A DNA stretch of 64,000 bases from Thermicanus aegyptius DSM 12793 (lineage in GTDB: Bacteria > Bacillota > Bacilli > Thermicanales > Thermicanaceae), in assembly GCF_000510645.1 (NCBI RefSeq), contig NZ_KI783301.1:812086-876085 (forward strand), written 5' to 3'. A program made the position numbers and the translations under genes. Shown here piece after piece: positions 35,139 through 43,936 of the stretch. Position 1 is the stretch's first letter; each line of letters begins with the position of its first letter. The notes beneath the pieces are model-generated. The model saw only the letters and a list, made by a program, of their open reading frames with translations. It had not been told where the DNA came from and searched no databases.

Positions 35139-35232
35139 GATCCCGATCTGGTACAGTAGTGGTGTCCATTTTTAAGGAGGGGGGCTCGTCGATATGGTCC
35201 CCATCGTAAAGAAGGAGAGTCCTACGCGATAG

Positions 35233-35289
35233 GGCATCGACGGGTGTAGCCGCGGGGCGGATCATCGATGCCGCTCCATCGAGAGGAGG
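35233..35289 (+). promoter_or_regulatory. Candidate folate-type riboswitch in the folE leader
   Basis: P1 is a perfect 8-bp helix, GGCATCGA (35233-35240) with TCGATGCC (35265-35272). Inside it are CGGGTGTAG, a small hairpin CCGC-GGG-GCGG (35250-35260) and ATCA. The 3' arm of P1 can instead pair with 35277-35282 (TCGATG / CATCGA), hiding CTCC in the loop. When P1 forms, CTCC (35274-35277) is free to pair with GGAG (35285-35288) of the folE ribosome site. This is a translational OFF-switch layout. Two-helix architecture and the folE gene suggest a tetrahydrofolate riboswitch (THF-II/folE motif), but I cannot run a covariance search. A 12-codon reading frame (35194-35232) ends one base before P1. 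Confidence 0.55.
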
Positions 35290-35297
35290 AATGTTTC

Positions 35298-35864
35298 ATG
35301 GGAGTAGATCATGAGAAGATAAAGAAAGCGGTCACCATGATTTTGGAGGCGATCGGAGAGGACCCGGAGAGGGAGGGGCTGAAGGAAACGCCGGCCCGGG
35401 TAGCCCGCATGTATGAGGAGGTCTTTGCCGGTCTTCATGCGGACCCGAAGGAACATTTCTCCGCGATTTTTAGCGAGGATCACGAAGAATTGGTCCTGGT
35501 GAAAGATATCCCTTTTTATTCCATGTGTGAGCATCATCTCGTTCCCTTCTTTGGGAAGGCTCACGTCGGGTATATTCCTAAAGATGGAAAAGTGGTCGGT
35601 TTAAGCAAATTGGCCCGAGCGGTGGAGACGGTAGCCAAACGCCCCCAGCTCCAGGAACGCTTAACCTCCATCGTGGCCGACTCGATCATGGAGCGGTTGA
35701 ATCCTTATGGGGTGATTGTGGTGGTGGAGGCGGAGCATATGTGCATGACCATGAGAGGGGTAAAGAAGCCGGGCTCCAAAACGGTTACTTCCGCCGTGCG
35801 GGGGATCTTTGCCACCAATGCCATGGCAAGATCGGAGGTATTAAGTTTAATCAACCGAAACTGA
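35298..35864 (+). CDS. folE: GTP cyclohydrolase I
   Basis: FolE converts GTP to dihydroneopterin triphosphate, the first step of folate synthesis. The 188 residues include the zinc ligands in MCEHHLVPF (Cys and His) and [11 protein letters not shown], plus [10 protein letters not shown]. The ATG at 35298 lies 8 nt after GAGGAGG, which is part of the proposed riboswitch. mtrB follows, the order of the B. subtilis mtrA-mtrB (folE-TRAP) operon. Confidence 0.97.
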   Translation: MGVDHEKIKKAVTMILEAIGEDPEREGLKETPARVARMYEEVFAGLHADPKEHFSAIFSEDHEELVLVKDIPFYSMCEHHLVPFFGKAHVGYIPKDGKVVGLSKLARAVETVAKRPQLQERLTSIVADSIMERLNPYGVIVVVEAEHMCMTMRGVKKPGSKTVTSAVRGIFATNAMARSEVLSLINRN

Positions 35865-35914
35865 AAAAGAGATGGCAAAAAAACTACATAAACATGGAAG
35901 GCGAAGGTGAGAGA

Positions 35915-36163
35915 ATGGAACAAAGTGACTGGTCCCTGGTGAACGGCAGCGTGAAGGAGTACGTGGTGATCCACGCCAAGGAGAATGGCGTCCATGTGAT
36001 CGGACTGACCCGAGGTGAGAGCACCAAGTTCCACCACACCGAGAAACTGGACAAAAACGAGGTGATGATCGCCCAATTTACGGAACACACCTCGGCCATG
36101 AAGATACGCGGGAAGGCGGTCATTTACACCGCGGTGGGAGTGATCGATACCACGAAAGAGTAA
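35915..36163 (+). CDS. mtrB: trp RNA-binding attenuation protein TRAP
   Basis: TRAP forms an 11-subunit ring that binds tryptophan and GAG/UAG repeats in trp leader RNAs. The protein (82 residues from this ATG) has the conserved [20 protein letters not shown] and [16 protein letters not shown] segments; the RNA-binding KKR-type residues correspond to the K in STKFHH and the K and R in MKIRG. An in-frame ATG at 35894 would add seven residues (MEGEGER); AAGGTGAGAG favours 35915. No trp genes are in the window. Confidence 0.96.
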   Translation: MEQSDWSLVNGSVKEYVVIHAKENGVHVIGLTRGESTKFHHTEKLDKNEVMIAQFTEHTSAMKIRGKAVIYTAVGVIDTTKE

Positions 36164-36315
36164 GCGGACTGCCTGAGTACCTCCGATGGCTGCCGAACCT
36201 GTTTTCAACCCTTTCCCCTATGTGCTTGCAGCCGGGCGTTCGTTCCCCCCTCTTCTAATCTTTCTTTGTGACGAATAGGTATGAAGGGAGAAGGAAAAGC
36301 CAAGGGGGAATGGCT

Positions 36316-36840
36316 GTGGCTCGCCTAAGAGAATTTACCCTTATGGTGATCACGGGGGGGGTTCTCCTCATCCTTCTCTCCTACCTGCCGGAGAGCTCCT
36401 GGAAGGGGGGGACCTCCCTTTTGCCTGTGTATCAAAGTTTGCAGGATACATCCGAAGAAGCATTGGTCCATTTCCTCGTTCACACTCCCTTTGGGGAACG
36501 GATCAAGAAGGTGCAGCTCACCAATAACCGCCTTCTGTTAGACTTTTCTTCCCCTTCCCTTCCGGAGCGGAAGACGGTTCTTCATGACCTGTCCCGCTTG
36601 GTAGACGGAGGTTTTTCCTCCCTTCCCCTGAAGGAGATCTGGGTGAGGGTACTCGCCCAAAGGGAGGGGGAAGAGGAGCTGGTGGTGGGGCTTATGGCCG
36701 AGAGGGCGAAGTTTCAACGGGGCATCTGGAAAGAGGGAATGGGAGAGGAGGAACTCCTCGCGTCCCTGCAGGAGCATTACCAGCTTACCTATGGCCTCCT
36801 CTGGTCCCTCTATGAGAAACGAACCCCTGCCGGTGACTGA
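36316..36840 (+). CDS. Uncharacterised membrane-anchored protein
   Basis: I do not recognise this protein of about 174 residues. One N-terminal membrane segment (MVITGGVLLILLSYLP) is followed by a mainly extracytoplasmic domain with a likely beta-alpha pattern (KKVQLTNNRLLLDFS; LKEIWVRVLAQ). The GTG at 36316 is chosen because AAGGGGGA lies 7 nt upstream; ATG at 36310 and GTG at 36268 are in-frame alternatives. It is inserted, with the next transporter gene, between mtrB and hepS, which are adjacent in B. subtilis. Confidence 0.65.
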   Translation: MARLREFTLMVITGGVLLILLSYLPESSWKGGTSLLPVYQSLQDTSEEALVHFLVHTPFGERIKKVQLTNNRLLLDFSSPSLPERKTVLHDLSRLVDGGFSSLPLKEIWVRVLAQREGEEELVVGLMAERAKFQRGIWKEGMGEEELLASLQEHYQLTYGLLWSLYEKRTPAGD

Positions 36841-36863
36841 AGCGAAGGGAAGGAGGTATTCGC

Positions 36864-38129
36864 ATGCGCTTTGCCCAACTTCATCCCACGATTCGAATTC
36901 GGATCATCAGCCTCTTCATGACGAAACTGGTGAGTGCCATGGTTCTCCCTTTTATGGGGGTTTATTTCGCCGAAAGACTTAGCCCCTTTCTGGCGGGAAT
37001 TTTGTTGTTTATCAGCTTATTGGCGGGCATCGCCTCCAGTTTTTACGGCGGGTATGTCGCCGATGCGGTGGGCAGGAAAAGAACTTTGGCGGTGGCGGAG
37101 ATCATGCAGGGAATCGCCTTTGCCGGGATGGCCTTTGCCAACTCCGCCTGGTTTACATCTCCCTGGGTCACCTATGCCGCCCTGCTCATTCAAAGCGTAA
37201 GCGTAGGTTTCATGATGCCTGCTTCCGATGCCATGCTGGTTGATGTGAGCACGAAGGAGAATCGAAGATGGATGTACAGCATCAACTATTGGTCTCTCAA
37301 TCTCTCAACCGCCGTCGGTTCTCTTACGGGGGGCCTCTTTTTCGTCACCAACCACTTTCACCTGTTTCTGGCGATGGTTCTGGTCTCCATCCTCAATCTC
37401 CTTCTCCTGCTCCTTTTCATTCACGACACGTATCAACCGGCTCCTTCCCCAAAGAAAGATCCGAATCCCTTTAAAAAAATGGCGATGAATTATGCGGTGG
37501 TTGCCCGGGATCGGACATTTGCCCTCTACTGGTTGGCCGGTTTGCTGGTTCTCTCCCTCTCGTTTCAAATCCCCAACTACATCACGATACGTTTACAGGA
37601 AGAATTTACTCCCCTATCCCTTCACTTCTTCGGCCATCCCCTCACCCTGGACGGGGTTTTTGTGGGAGGAGGAATTCGCACCCTGAATACGATTTTGATC
37701 GTCGCGGGGGCTTTCGCCGCAGCCTGGATGGTGAAGAGGATGTCGAACCGGATCGCCCTTTTCGTTGGTGTTTTTCTCAATGTTCTCGGGCATGCCCTCC
37801 TCGGCTTTGTGAACGATCTTGCCCTCCTTGCCTTTTCCGTGGTCCTCTTATCCCTGGGAGAGCTGATCTATGTGCCTGTGAAACAATCGATCCTGGCGGA
37901 GATTGCGCCGGATAACTTGCGAAGTTCTTACATGGCTCTCAATGGGATGGTCTTCCAGGGGGCCAGGCTTTCAGGGGCGCTGGGCATCACCGTGGGGGCC
38001 TTCCTTCCTCCCGGCGTGATGTCCACCCTCTTCTTGCTCGCCGGGTTTTCCGGATTATTTCTTTTTCAGCGGGTATTGGATCGCCTGACACCCGCCCCAT
38101 CCGCTCACGCGGAGAAAGGCAGGGGCTAA
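36864..38129 (+). CDS. Major facilitator superfamily transporter
   Basis: The 421-residue protein has about 12 membrane segments with a central cytoplasmic loop, and MFS motif A between segments 2 and 3 (GGYVADAVGRKRTL, about 59-72). The family resembles drug or metabolite efflux proteins; the substrate is unknown. GAAGGAGG lies 8 nt before the ATG. It appears co-transcribed with the preceding membrane protein and is followed by a terminator. Confidence 0.88.
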   Translation: MRFAQLHPTIRIRIISLFMTKLVSAMVLPFMGVYFAERLSPFLAGILLFISLLAGIASSFYGGYVADAVGRKRTLAVAEIMQGIAFAGMAFANSAWFTSPWVTYAALLIQSVSVGFMMPASDAMLVDVSTKENRRWMYSINYWSLNLSTAVGSLTGGLFFVTNHFHLFLAMVLVSILNLLLLLLFIHDTYQPAPSPKKDPNPFKKMAMNYAVVARDRTFALYWLAGLLVLSLSFQIPNYITIRLQEEFTPLSLHFFGHPLTLDGVFVGGGIRTLNTILIVAGAFAAAWMVKRMSNRIALFVGVFLNVLGHALLGFVNDLALLAFSVVLLSLGELIYVPVKQSILAEIAPDNLRSSYMALNGMVFQGARLSGALGITVGAFLPPGVMSTLFLLAGFSGLFLFQRVLDRLTPAPSAHAEKGRG

Positions 38130-38203
38130 CCCGATGGCGTCCTGGATCCCGTTGGGATGCGGATCGATCTCATTATGCCGGGACCGGATCACACCTTTGT
38201 GCT

Positions 38204-38228
38204 GCGCTTCCCATGGGAGGCTTTTTTT
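38204..38228 (+). terminator. Intrinsic terminator after the MFS gene
   Basis: GC-CTTCC (38204-38211, one bulge) pairs with GGGAGGC (38215-38221) around loop CAT; seven T follow. Confidence 0.7.
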
Positions 38229-38347
38229 GTTTACCGATCGAAACGGTTGACAGGAAGGTTGGTCTTCCATCGTGCTAAGGTGATCAATGATCATGACGAA
38301 GAGGGTCATTATTGAAGGGGTCGTGTTGAAGTAAACCGTTTTAATTT

Positions 38348-38425
38348 GTGGTGGACTCCACCCACAATAGAGCCTTCGAGAAATCCCGGAGAGGAATCCC
38401 ATTTCACAATAAAGTGTGCTATACT
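38348..38425 (+). promoter_or_regulatory. Inverted repeat and -10 box before hepS
   Basis: TTGTGGTGG (38348-38356) and CCACCCACAA (38360-38369) form an inverted repeat with one bulge and no T run, a possible operator. TATACT at 38420-38425 is a likely -10 of the hepS operon. The rest of 38229-38472 shows nothing else recognisable. Confidence 0.4.
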
Positions 38426-38472
38426 AAAAGGTAGTCCATTTTGAAGCGAAGAAAGATGTTGGGGGAACTTTC

Positions 38473-39210
38473 ATGGGATTTAACATCGATGAAGAAGTAG
38501 AGAAAATTATAACGGAGATTAAGAAGCAATCGAAGGAGAAATACCTCTCTCCTCAGATTGACTACCCGGAGATCCCCAGGTGGAAGCTTACACTTCTCTA
38601 CCTGCTTCTTAGGGCCCAGGGCATTCGGTCTCCGGAGATTGAGGTGGCTTGTACCGCCACCATGTTGGTTCAGTTGGGATTGGACATCCATGAAGAGGTG
38701 ACGAATGGGGAAGAGATCGCTCCTCATAAGATCCGAAATCGGCAGCTTCAGATTCTGGCAGGCGATTATTTCAGCAGCCGGTATTTCCTCCTACTTTCCC
38801 GCCACGGAATGATCGAGAAGATCAGGGAACTGGCCGTTTCGGTCAAAGGGATTAACCAACAGAAGGTTCTCCTCTATGAATGGAAGCAAGGCGTGCCGGA
38901 GGGAGAGTTTGACCGCTGGTTGGAGATTAAGACCCGGGTTGAGTCGGGACTTCTTCTTGCCCAGGTAAAGGAGGAGAGTTCCCCTTGGTCCCGCCTCATC
39001 GTACTGATCACCCGCCTGGCCCTCATCCGGGAACATACCCGCCTCTTAGAAAAGTTTCCCTTATGTGTCCGTCGTTATCATCAGGGGTTAAATGAGGTGA
39101 AGAAACTCCTGAGAAGCGAACCTTTTCATGCGGTGCGGGATGAACTTTTCCAGCTTGTTTCTTCGCTGGAGAGTTCACATCTTCCTACTCTAGCTGCGGA
39201 GGAAATGTAA
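38473..39210 (+). CDS. hepS: Heptaprenyl diphosphate synthase component I
   Basis: HepS is the small, non-catalytic subunit that with HepT makes the C35 side chain of menaquinone-7. The 245-residue all-helical protein fits the HEPPP_synt_1 family and heads the hepS-menG-hepT cluster, the order known from B. subtilis. It abuts menG (stop followed directly by ATG). The side-chain length (C35) is inferred from the family. Confidence 0.88.
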   Translation: MGFNIDEEVEKIITEIKKQSKEKYLSPQIDYPEIPRWKLTLLYLLLRAQGIRSPEIEVACTATMLVQLGLDIHEEVTNGEEIAPHKIRNRQLQILAGDYFSSRYFLLLSRHGMIEKIRELAVSVKGINQQKVLLYEWKQGVPEGEFDRWLEIKTRVESGLLLAQVKEESSPWSRLIVLITRLALIREHTRLLEKFPLCVRRYHQGLNEVKKLLRSEPFHAVRDELFQLVSSLESSHLPTLAAEEM

Positions 39211-39933
39211 ATGGCGGAGATCCAGGGCAAAGAGAAGGAACAGTATGTACACCATGTCTTTGAGACGATTGCGGAACGGTATGATTTGATGAACACCCTC
39301 CTCTCGTTCGGGGTGCATAAGTATTGGCGAAATGTCACCATGAAGAAGATGGGTGTAAAAGAGGGGGATACGGCCCTCGATGTGGCCTGCGGCACAGGGG
39401 ATTGGACGATCGCCCTGGCGAAGAAAACGAAGAACCCGGAGGGGATATACGGCCTCGATTTTAGCCGCCAGATGTTAAAGGTAGCCGGCAGGAAGCTGAA
39501 TCGGGAGGGATTGGGAAAGGTTAATCTGGTCTATGGAAGCGCTCTTGAACTTCCGTTCCAGGAGAACCGGTTTGATTACGCTACCATCGGCTTTGCCCTC
39601 CGAAATGTACCGGATATTGGACGCGCCTTGCAAGAGATGCTCAGGGTGGTTAAACCAGGCGGGAAGATTGTCTCGCTGGAATTATCCAAGCCGGTATGGC
39701 CGCTCTTTCGCATGGTTTATTTCTTCTATTTTAACCATATATTACCTTTTTTAGGAAAAATTTTTACAAACCGCTATGAACAGTATAAATGGCTCCCGCA
39801 ATCCTTGGCCTCTTTCCCAAACCACCGGGAGTTGGAGGAGATCTTTTATCAGGCGGGGTGCGAAAAGGTGGAGACCTATCTGCTTACAGGGGGTATCGCC
39901 GCCATCCACATCGGAACGAAAAAGAGTGTCTGA
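39211..39933 (+). CDS. menG: Demethylmenaquinone methyltransferase
   Basis: MenG/UbiE performs the last C-methylation of menaquinone using S-adenosylmethionine. The 240 residues contain FETIAERYDLMNTLLSFG, motif I LDVACGTGDWTIALAK (about 54-69), GLDFSRQML and ATIGFALRNVPD. It begins immediately after hepS. Confidence 0.96.
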   Translation: MAEIQGKEKEQYVHHVFETIAERYDLMNTLLSFGVHKYWRNVTMKKMGVKEGDTALDVACGTGDWTIALAKKTKNPEGIYGLDFSRQMLKVAGRKLNREGLGKVNLVYGSALELPFQENRFDYATIGFALRNVPDIGRALQEMLRVVKPGGKIVSLELSKPVWPLFRMVYFFYFNHILPFLGKIFTNRYEQYKWLPQSLASFPNHRELEEIFYQAGCEKVETYLLTGGIAAIHIGTKKSV

Positions 39934-39989
39934 AGGATAAAATGGTTTATTATCTCCCATCTACCCTGATTTAAAAGAGGTGAACGTCT

Positions 39990-40859
39990 TTGAGGAAGTT
40001 GCGCATCATATTGGAGATGATTAAGTTTGAACATACCCTCTTTGCCCTCCCGTTTGCGTATATGGGACTTATCCTGGGAAATTTTTATGTGGAGGGAACC
40101 TGGCCTTCATTCCATGAATTCATCTGGACCACCGTCGCCATGGTCGGGGCGAGAAGTGCCGCCATGTCCCTGAACCGGGTGATCGACCGGGTCATCGACG
40201 GGAAGAATCCGCGGACGGCTAAAAGGGCGATCCCCGCAGGGCTCATTTCCGTGGCGGAGGTTTGGCTTTTCATCATCGTTTCCTTTCTTCTTCTCTTTAT
40301 AGCCGCGTTTCAATTAAATCTCCTTGCGGTGAAACTCCTTCCCCTGGCCGTCTTTGTTCTCGTTTTTTATTCCTATACGAAGCGCTTCACCTGGCTTTCG
40401 CATCTGGTGTTGGGGGTCGCTCTGGGCTTTGCCCCCCTGGGCGGGTGGATCGCCGCAACCGGGAGAGCGGATGGGGTGGCGCTTCTCCTCTTTGCCACGG
40501 TCGCCCTTTGGACGGCCGGTTTCGACATCATTTATGCGACGCAAGACCTTGATTTTGACCGGAAGGAGGGGCTTTATTCCATTCCCGCCCGATTCGGTCT
40601 CCTTCCTTCCCTCTGGATTTCCCGCTTTTTTCATTTCTTATCCGCGGTAGGCTTCATTCTGATCCTCTTTTTTGCCCACCTTCATTGGCTTTATGGTCTT
40701 GGGGTTTTGGTAGCCATTCTCCTCCTCATCTATGAACACGCCATCATCTCGCCCTACGATATGAGCCGAACCAACACCGCTTTCTTTACCATGAACGGGA
40801 CCTTGAGCACCGTCGTCTTCCTCTTTACCACTTTAGATCTTTGGCTGTGGTTCGGATGA
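39990..40859 (+). CDS. mqnP: UbiA-family prenyltransferase (MqnP type)
   Basis: This integral membrane enzyme of 289 residues and about nine segments attaches the polyprenyl chain to the aromatic ring. The prenyl-diphosphate/Mg motifs are NRVIDRVIDGKNPRTAKR (about 52-69) and DLDFDRKEGLYS (about 187-198). The first motif matches the NRxxDxxxDxxNPRT form of enzymes prenylating 1,4-dihydroxy-6-naphthoate or 4-hydroxybenzoate; with mqnA two genes on, the futalosine pathway role is likely. It starts with TTG, with AAAGAGGTGA 7 nt upstream, and overlaps ubiX by ATGA. Confidence 0.88.
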   Translation: MRKLRIILEMIKFEHTLFALPFAYMGLILGNFYVEGTWPSFHEFIWTTVAMVGARSAAMSLNRVIDRVIDGKNPRTAKRAIPAGLISVAEVWLFIIVSFLLLFIAAFQLNLLAVKLLPLAVFVLVFYSYTKRFTWLSHLVLGVALGFAPLGGWIAATGRADGVALLLFATVALWTAGFDIIYATQDLDFDRKEGLYSIPARFGLLPSLWISRFFHFLSAVGFILILFFAHLHWLYGLGVLVAILLLIYEHAIISPYDMSRTNTAFFTMNGTLSTVVFLFTTLDLWLWFG

Positions 40860-41473
40860 GGAGGAAGCGGTTTGTTGTGGGAATAACCGGCGCGAGCGGC
40901 GCCGTCTATGGGGTGAGGATGGCGGAGGTTCTACTCCGTCTCGGTGCAGAGATCCATTTGGTGGTTACCGATGCGGGGTGGTTGGTCTTAAAAGAGGAGA
41001 AAGCGATCCCGGGTCGGACCGAATGGCTTGAAGCCCTGAAAGGGATCGGAGGGGAGGACCGCATCCATTTCCATGGAGTGAAGGAGTTAACCGCCCCCAT
41101 CGCCAGCGGCAGTTTTCCCATTGACGGAATGATCGTCATTCCTTGCTCCATGGGAACCCTCTCCGGCATTGCCCAGGGGGCAAGCGGCAATCTCTTAGAA
41201 AGGGCGGCCGATGTGATGCTGAAGGAAGGAAGGCCCCTGATCCTCGTTCCCAGGGAGACGCCCCTTCATGCCATCCACCTTCGCAATATGTTAACCCTGG
41301 CAGAGATGGGCGTCCGCATTCTCCCTGCCATGCCCGCCTTTTACCATCAGCCGCAGAGGATCGAGGATCTGGTTGATTTCGTGGTTGGAAAAGCTTTGGA
41401 TGCGCTACACATCCCGGATCATCAACTTTACAAACGTTGGAGGGAACAAGATGCTGCGGATCGGGAAAATTGA
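40856..41473 (+). CDS. ubiX: UbiX-family flavin prenyltransferase
   Basis: UbiX makes prenylated FMN, the cofactor of UbiD-type decarboxylases. The 205 residues include GITGASGAVYG (flavin-binding, about 9-19), IPCSMGTLSGIAQGASGNLLERAADVMLKE (given here in part, IPCSMGTLSGIA, about 97-108) and LVPRETPLHAIHL. ATG at 40856 overlaps the previous stop; the TTG at 40841 is an alternative. Here it probably serves the decarboxylase step of the futalosine menaquinone route; no ubiD gene is in the window. Confidence 0.92.
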   Translation: MRRKRFVVGITGASGAVYGVRMAEVLLRLGAEIHLVVTDAGWLVLKEEKAIPGRTEWLEALKGIGGEDRIHFHGVKELTAPIASGSFPIDGMIVIPCSMGTLSGIAQGASGNLLERAADVMLKEGRPLILVPRETPLHAIHLRNMLTLAEMGVRILPAMPAFYHQPQRIEDLVDFVVGKALDALHIPDHQLYKRWREQDAADREN

Positions 41474-42287
41474 TTATACCAACACGTTGCCTGTTTTTCA
41501 TTACTTTCATGTCGAAGATTTTGCCGGCGAGGTGACCATGATCCCCCAGGTGCCCGCCGTACTAAACCGGGCGATGCGGGAAGGAAAGGTGGATCTTGGC
41601 CCCATTTCCTCCTTTGCTTATGGGGAAAATTATGGGAAATATCTCCTCTTGCCCGATTTATCCGTAAGCGCCTTGGGACCGGTTGGCTCCATCTTTCTCT
41701 TTACAAAAGCCCCCCTGGAGAGCTATGGGAGGATGAGGGTCGCCTTAACCAGCACCTCGGCCACATCGGTCAATCTCCTAAAAATTCTTTTTCATTTTTT
41801 TCTCCGTACCGAGGTGGAGTACGAGACGATGGAACCTGAGCTGGAAGAGATGTTGGTGGATCATGACGGGGCTCTTCTCATCGGGGATGATGCGCTCCGG
41901 GCCGGTTGGGGGAGCCACCCTTATCAGGTCTATGATCTGGGAGATCTCTGGCACCGCTTTACGGGGAAGTGGATGACGTTTGCCGTTTGGGCGGTGCGGG
42001 AAGAGGCTTATCTGGAAAATCCCTCTCTCCTCGAAAGGGTTTATGGGGCTTTCCTCGCGAGCAAGGAACGATCCCGTCGGGAGATTGACCCCATCATTCG
42101 AACCGCCCAGGAGCGGGCGGGAGGAAGCGAGGAGGCGTGGCGGCGCTATTTCGCCGGACTGTCCCACGAACTGGAGGCGCCTCAATTGGATGGACTCAGC
42201 ACTTATTATGATTTTGCGGTCCAACTGGGCCTCCTCCCGGTTCAACCCGAGATGCGCCTGGTTTCCCATTTAAGTTACCATCGCTAA
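41451..42287 (+). CDS. mqnA: Chorismate dehydratase MqnA (futalosine pathway)
   Basis: MqnA dehydrates chorismate to 3-enolpyruvyl-benzoate, the first step of futalosine-dependent menaquinone synthesis. The 278-residue periplasmic-binding-protein-like fold starts RIGKIDYTNTLPVFH and includes KVDLGPISSFAYG and LTSTSATSVNLLKI. The ATG at 41451 lies within the end of ubiX (23-nt overlap) and has GGAGGG upstream. Chorismate comes from aroB/aroC further down. mqnB-E are not in the window. Confidence 0.95.
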   Translation: MLRIGKIDYTNTLPVFHYFHVEDFAGEVTMIPQVPAVLNRAMREGKVDLGPISSFAYGENYGKYLLLPDLSVSALGPVGSIFLFTKAPLESYGRMRVALTSTSATSVNLLKILFHFFLRTEVEYETMEPELEEMLVDHDGALLIGDDALRAGWGSHPYQVYDLGDLWHRFTGKWMTFAVWAVREEAYLENPSLLERVYGAFLASKERSRREIDPIIRTAQERAGGSEEAWRRYFAGLSHELEAPQLDGLSTYYDFAVQLGLLPVQPEMRLVSHLSYHR

Positions 42288-42326
42288 AAAAAGTAAATAC
42301 CATTAAAAAGTCAGGAGTTTTGCAGG

Positions 42327-43292
42327 ATGACGATTTCCGATCTCTATCGTTCTTTGGCAGCAGAATTAAATGAGGTGGAGGATGGGTTGGAGGAATCGAT
42401 CGATCTGGAGATTCCCTTGCTCTATGAGACTTCCACCCATCTTTTGAAGGCGGGAGGGAAAAGAATCCGTCCCCTCTTCGTCTTGGTTTCCGGCCAGTTC
42501 GGGGATTTCCGGAAGGAAGAGTTGATCACCGTCGCCATTACGTTGGAGCTGATTCACATGGCCACCCTGGTCCACGATGACGTGATTGATGATGCGGCGA
42601 CCCGCCGGGGAAGGGAAACGGTGAAGGCGAAGTGGGATAATAAAATTGCGGTTTATACCGGCGATTATATCTTTGCCAAGGCGCTGATGCGCATCACGGA
42701 GATTCCCGATGAGCGGGTACAGAAGATCCTCTCCCACGCCATCATGGAAATGAGCATCGGCGAGATCGAACAGCTTCATGATTTCTATCGGATCCAGGTG
42801 GGTCTTCGCCACTACCTGCGCCGGATCAAACGGAAAACCGCCCTTCTCATCTCCATCAGCGCCGCGTTGGGCGGACTGGTTAGCGGAGCTCCCCAGGATG
42901 TGGTCCATCTTTTGCGGAGGTTCGGTTATTATGTGGGGATGGCTTTTCAGATTACCGACGATATCCTCGATTTTGTCGGAACGGAAGCGGAGTTGGGGAA
43001 ACCGGCCGGCAGCGACATCCGGCAGGGGAACATTACCCTTCCCACGATCTATTCCCTAAAATCCTCTCCGGAGAGGGAGCGTCTTTCCCATTGGATTGAG
43101 GCTCAGGAACTGGAAGAGAGAATGGCGGATATCCTGACGCTGATCCGGGAAGGCGGAGGGATTGAATACAGCCGTAATCTGGCCAAACGCTACCTGGAAA
43201 AGGCAAGGGGAGTCCTGGAAAAACTCCCTTCGATTCCGGCCAGGGAAGGACTTCATGCCATCGCCGATTTTATTGAAAAGCGGAAGTACTAA
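42327..43292 (+). CDS. hepT: Heptaprenyl diphosphate synthase component II
   Basis: The catalytic trans-prenyltransferase subunit has 321 residues with the two Asp-rich Mg-binding motifs, DDVIDDAATRRG (FARM, about 83-94) and DDILDF (SARM, about 211-216), and GGKRIRPL near the start. It works with HepS and supplies the menaquinone side chain. Confidence 0.95.
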   Translation: MTISDLYRSLAAELNEVEDGLEESIDLEIPLLYETSTHLLKAGGKRIRPLFVLVSGQFGDFRKEELITVAITLELIHMATLVHDDVIDDAATRRGRETVKAKWDNKIAVYTGDYIFAKALMRITEIPDERVQKILSHAIMEMSIGEIEQLHDFYRIQVGLRHYLRRIKRKTALLISISAALGGLVSGAPQDVVHLLRRFGYYVGMAFQITDDILDFVGTEAELGKPAGSDIRQGNITLPTIYSLKSSPERERLSHWIEAQELEERMADILTLIREGGGIEYSRNLAKRYLEKARGVLEKLPSIPAREGLHAIADFIEKRKY

Positions 43293-43341
43293 TGGTACAA
43301 TGTGGAGGGTTTTTTATGGAGATACATAGGAGGTTGAACGG

Positions 43342-43785
43342 ATGGAACGCACCTTTGTGATGATTAAGCCCGATGGAGTTCAACGGGGACTCATCGGCGA
43401 GATCTTGTCCCGTTTCGAACGAAAGGGATTTAAATTGGTGGCCGCGAAGTTTTTCCAAGTTCCCGCATCCCTCGCGGAGAGACATTATGGAGAACATAAA
43501 GAAAAGCCTTTCTTCCCGGAATTGGTTCGATTTATTACGTCCAGCCCTGTTTTCGCCTTTGTTTTAGAGGGAAAAGATGTGGTGCGCGTGGTGCGGGAAA
43601 TGATGGGAAAGACCAATCCTGCCGACGCCCTGCCGGGCACCATCCGCGGGGATTATGGGTTAAGCATCGGCATGAACATCATCCACGGATCCGATTCGCC
43701 GGAGAGCGCAGCCCGGGAGATCTCCCTCTGGTTTAAGGAGGAAGAACTTACCTCTTATGAGAAGGACCTGGAGAAGTGGATCTAA
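43342..43785 (+). CDS. ndk: Nucleoside diphosphate kinase
   Basis: Ndk equalises nucleoside triphosphate pools. The 147-residue protein starts [16 protein letters not shown] and contains the active-site histidine in [12 protein letters not shown] (about 113-124). AGGAGG lies upstream of the ATG. It stands between hepT and cheR as in Bacillus. Confidence 0.97.
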   Translation: MERTFVMIKPDGVQRGLIGEILSRFERKGFKLVAAKFFQVPASLAERHYGEHKEKPFFPELVRFITSSPVFAFVLEGKDVVRVVREMMGKTNPADALPGTIRGDYGLSIGMNIIHGSDSPESAAREISLWFKEEELTSYEKDLEKWI

Positions 43786-43812
43786 TTTTCCCTTCCCGGT
43801 CGCATAGGGTAT

Positions 43813-43838
43813 GCCCCGCCTGACAAGGGGCTTTTTTT
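43813..43838 (+). terminator. Intrinsic terminator after ndk
   Basis: GCCCC (43813-43817) pairs with GGGGC (43827-43831), followed by seven T. Confidence 0.85.
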
Positions 43839-43936
43839 CTATAACCATCTCCCTTCGAGAGGAATAAAATCGATGAGGAGATTACCCTCGTTATCGATCG
43901 ATGGAAAAAAGGATGAATCGTAAAGGGATGGGTAGG

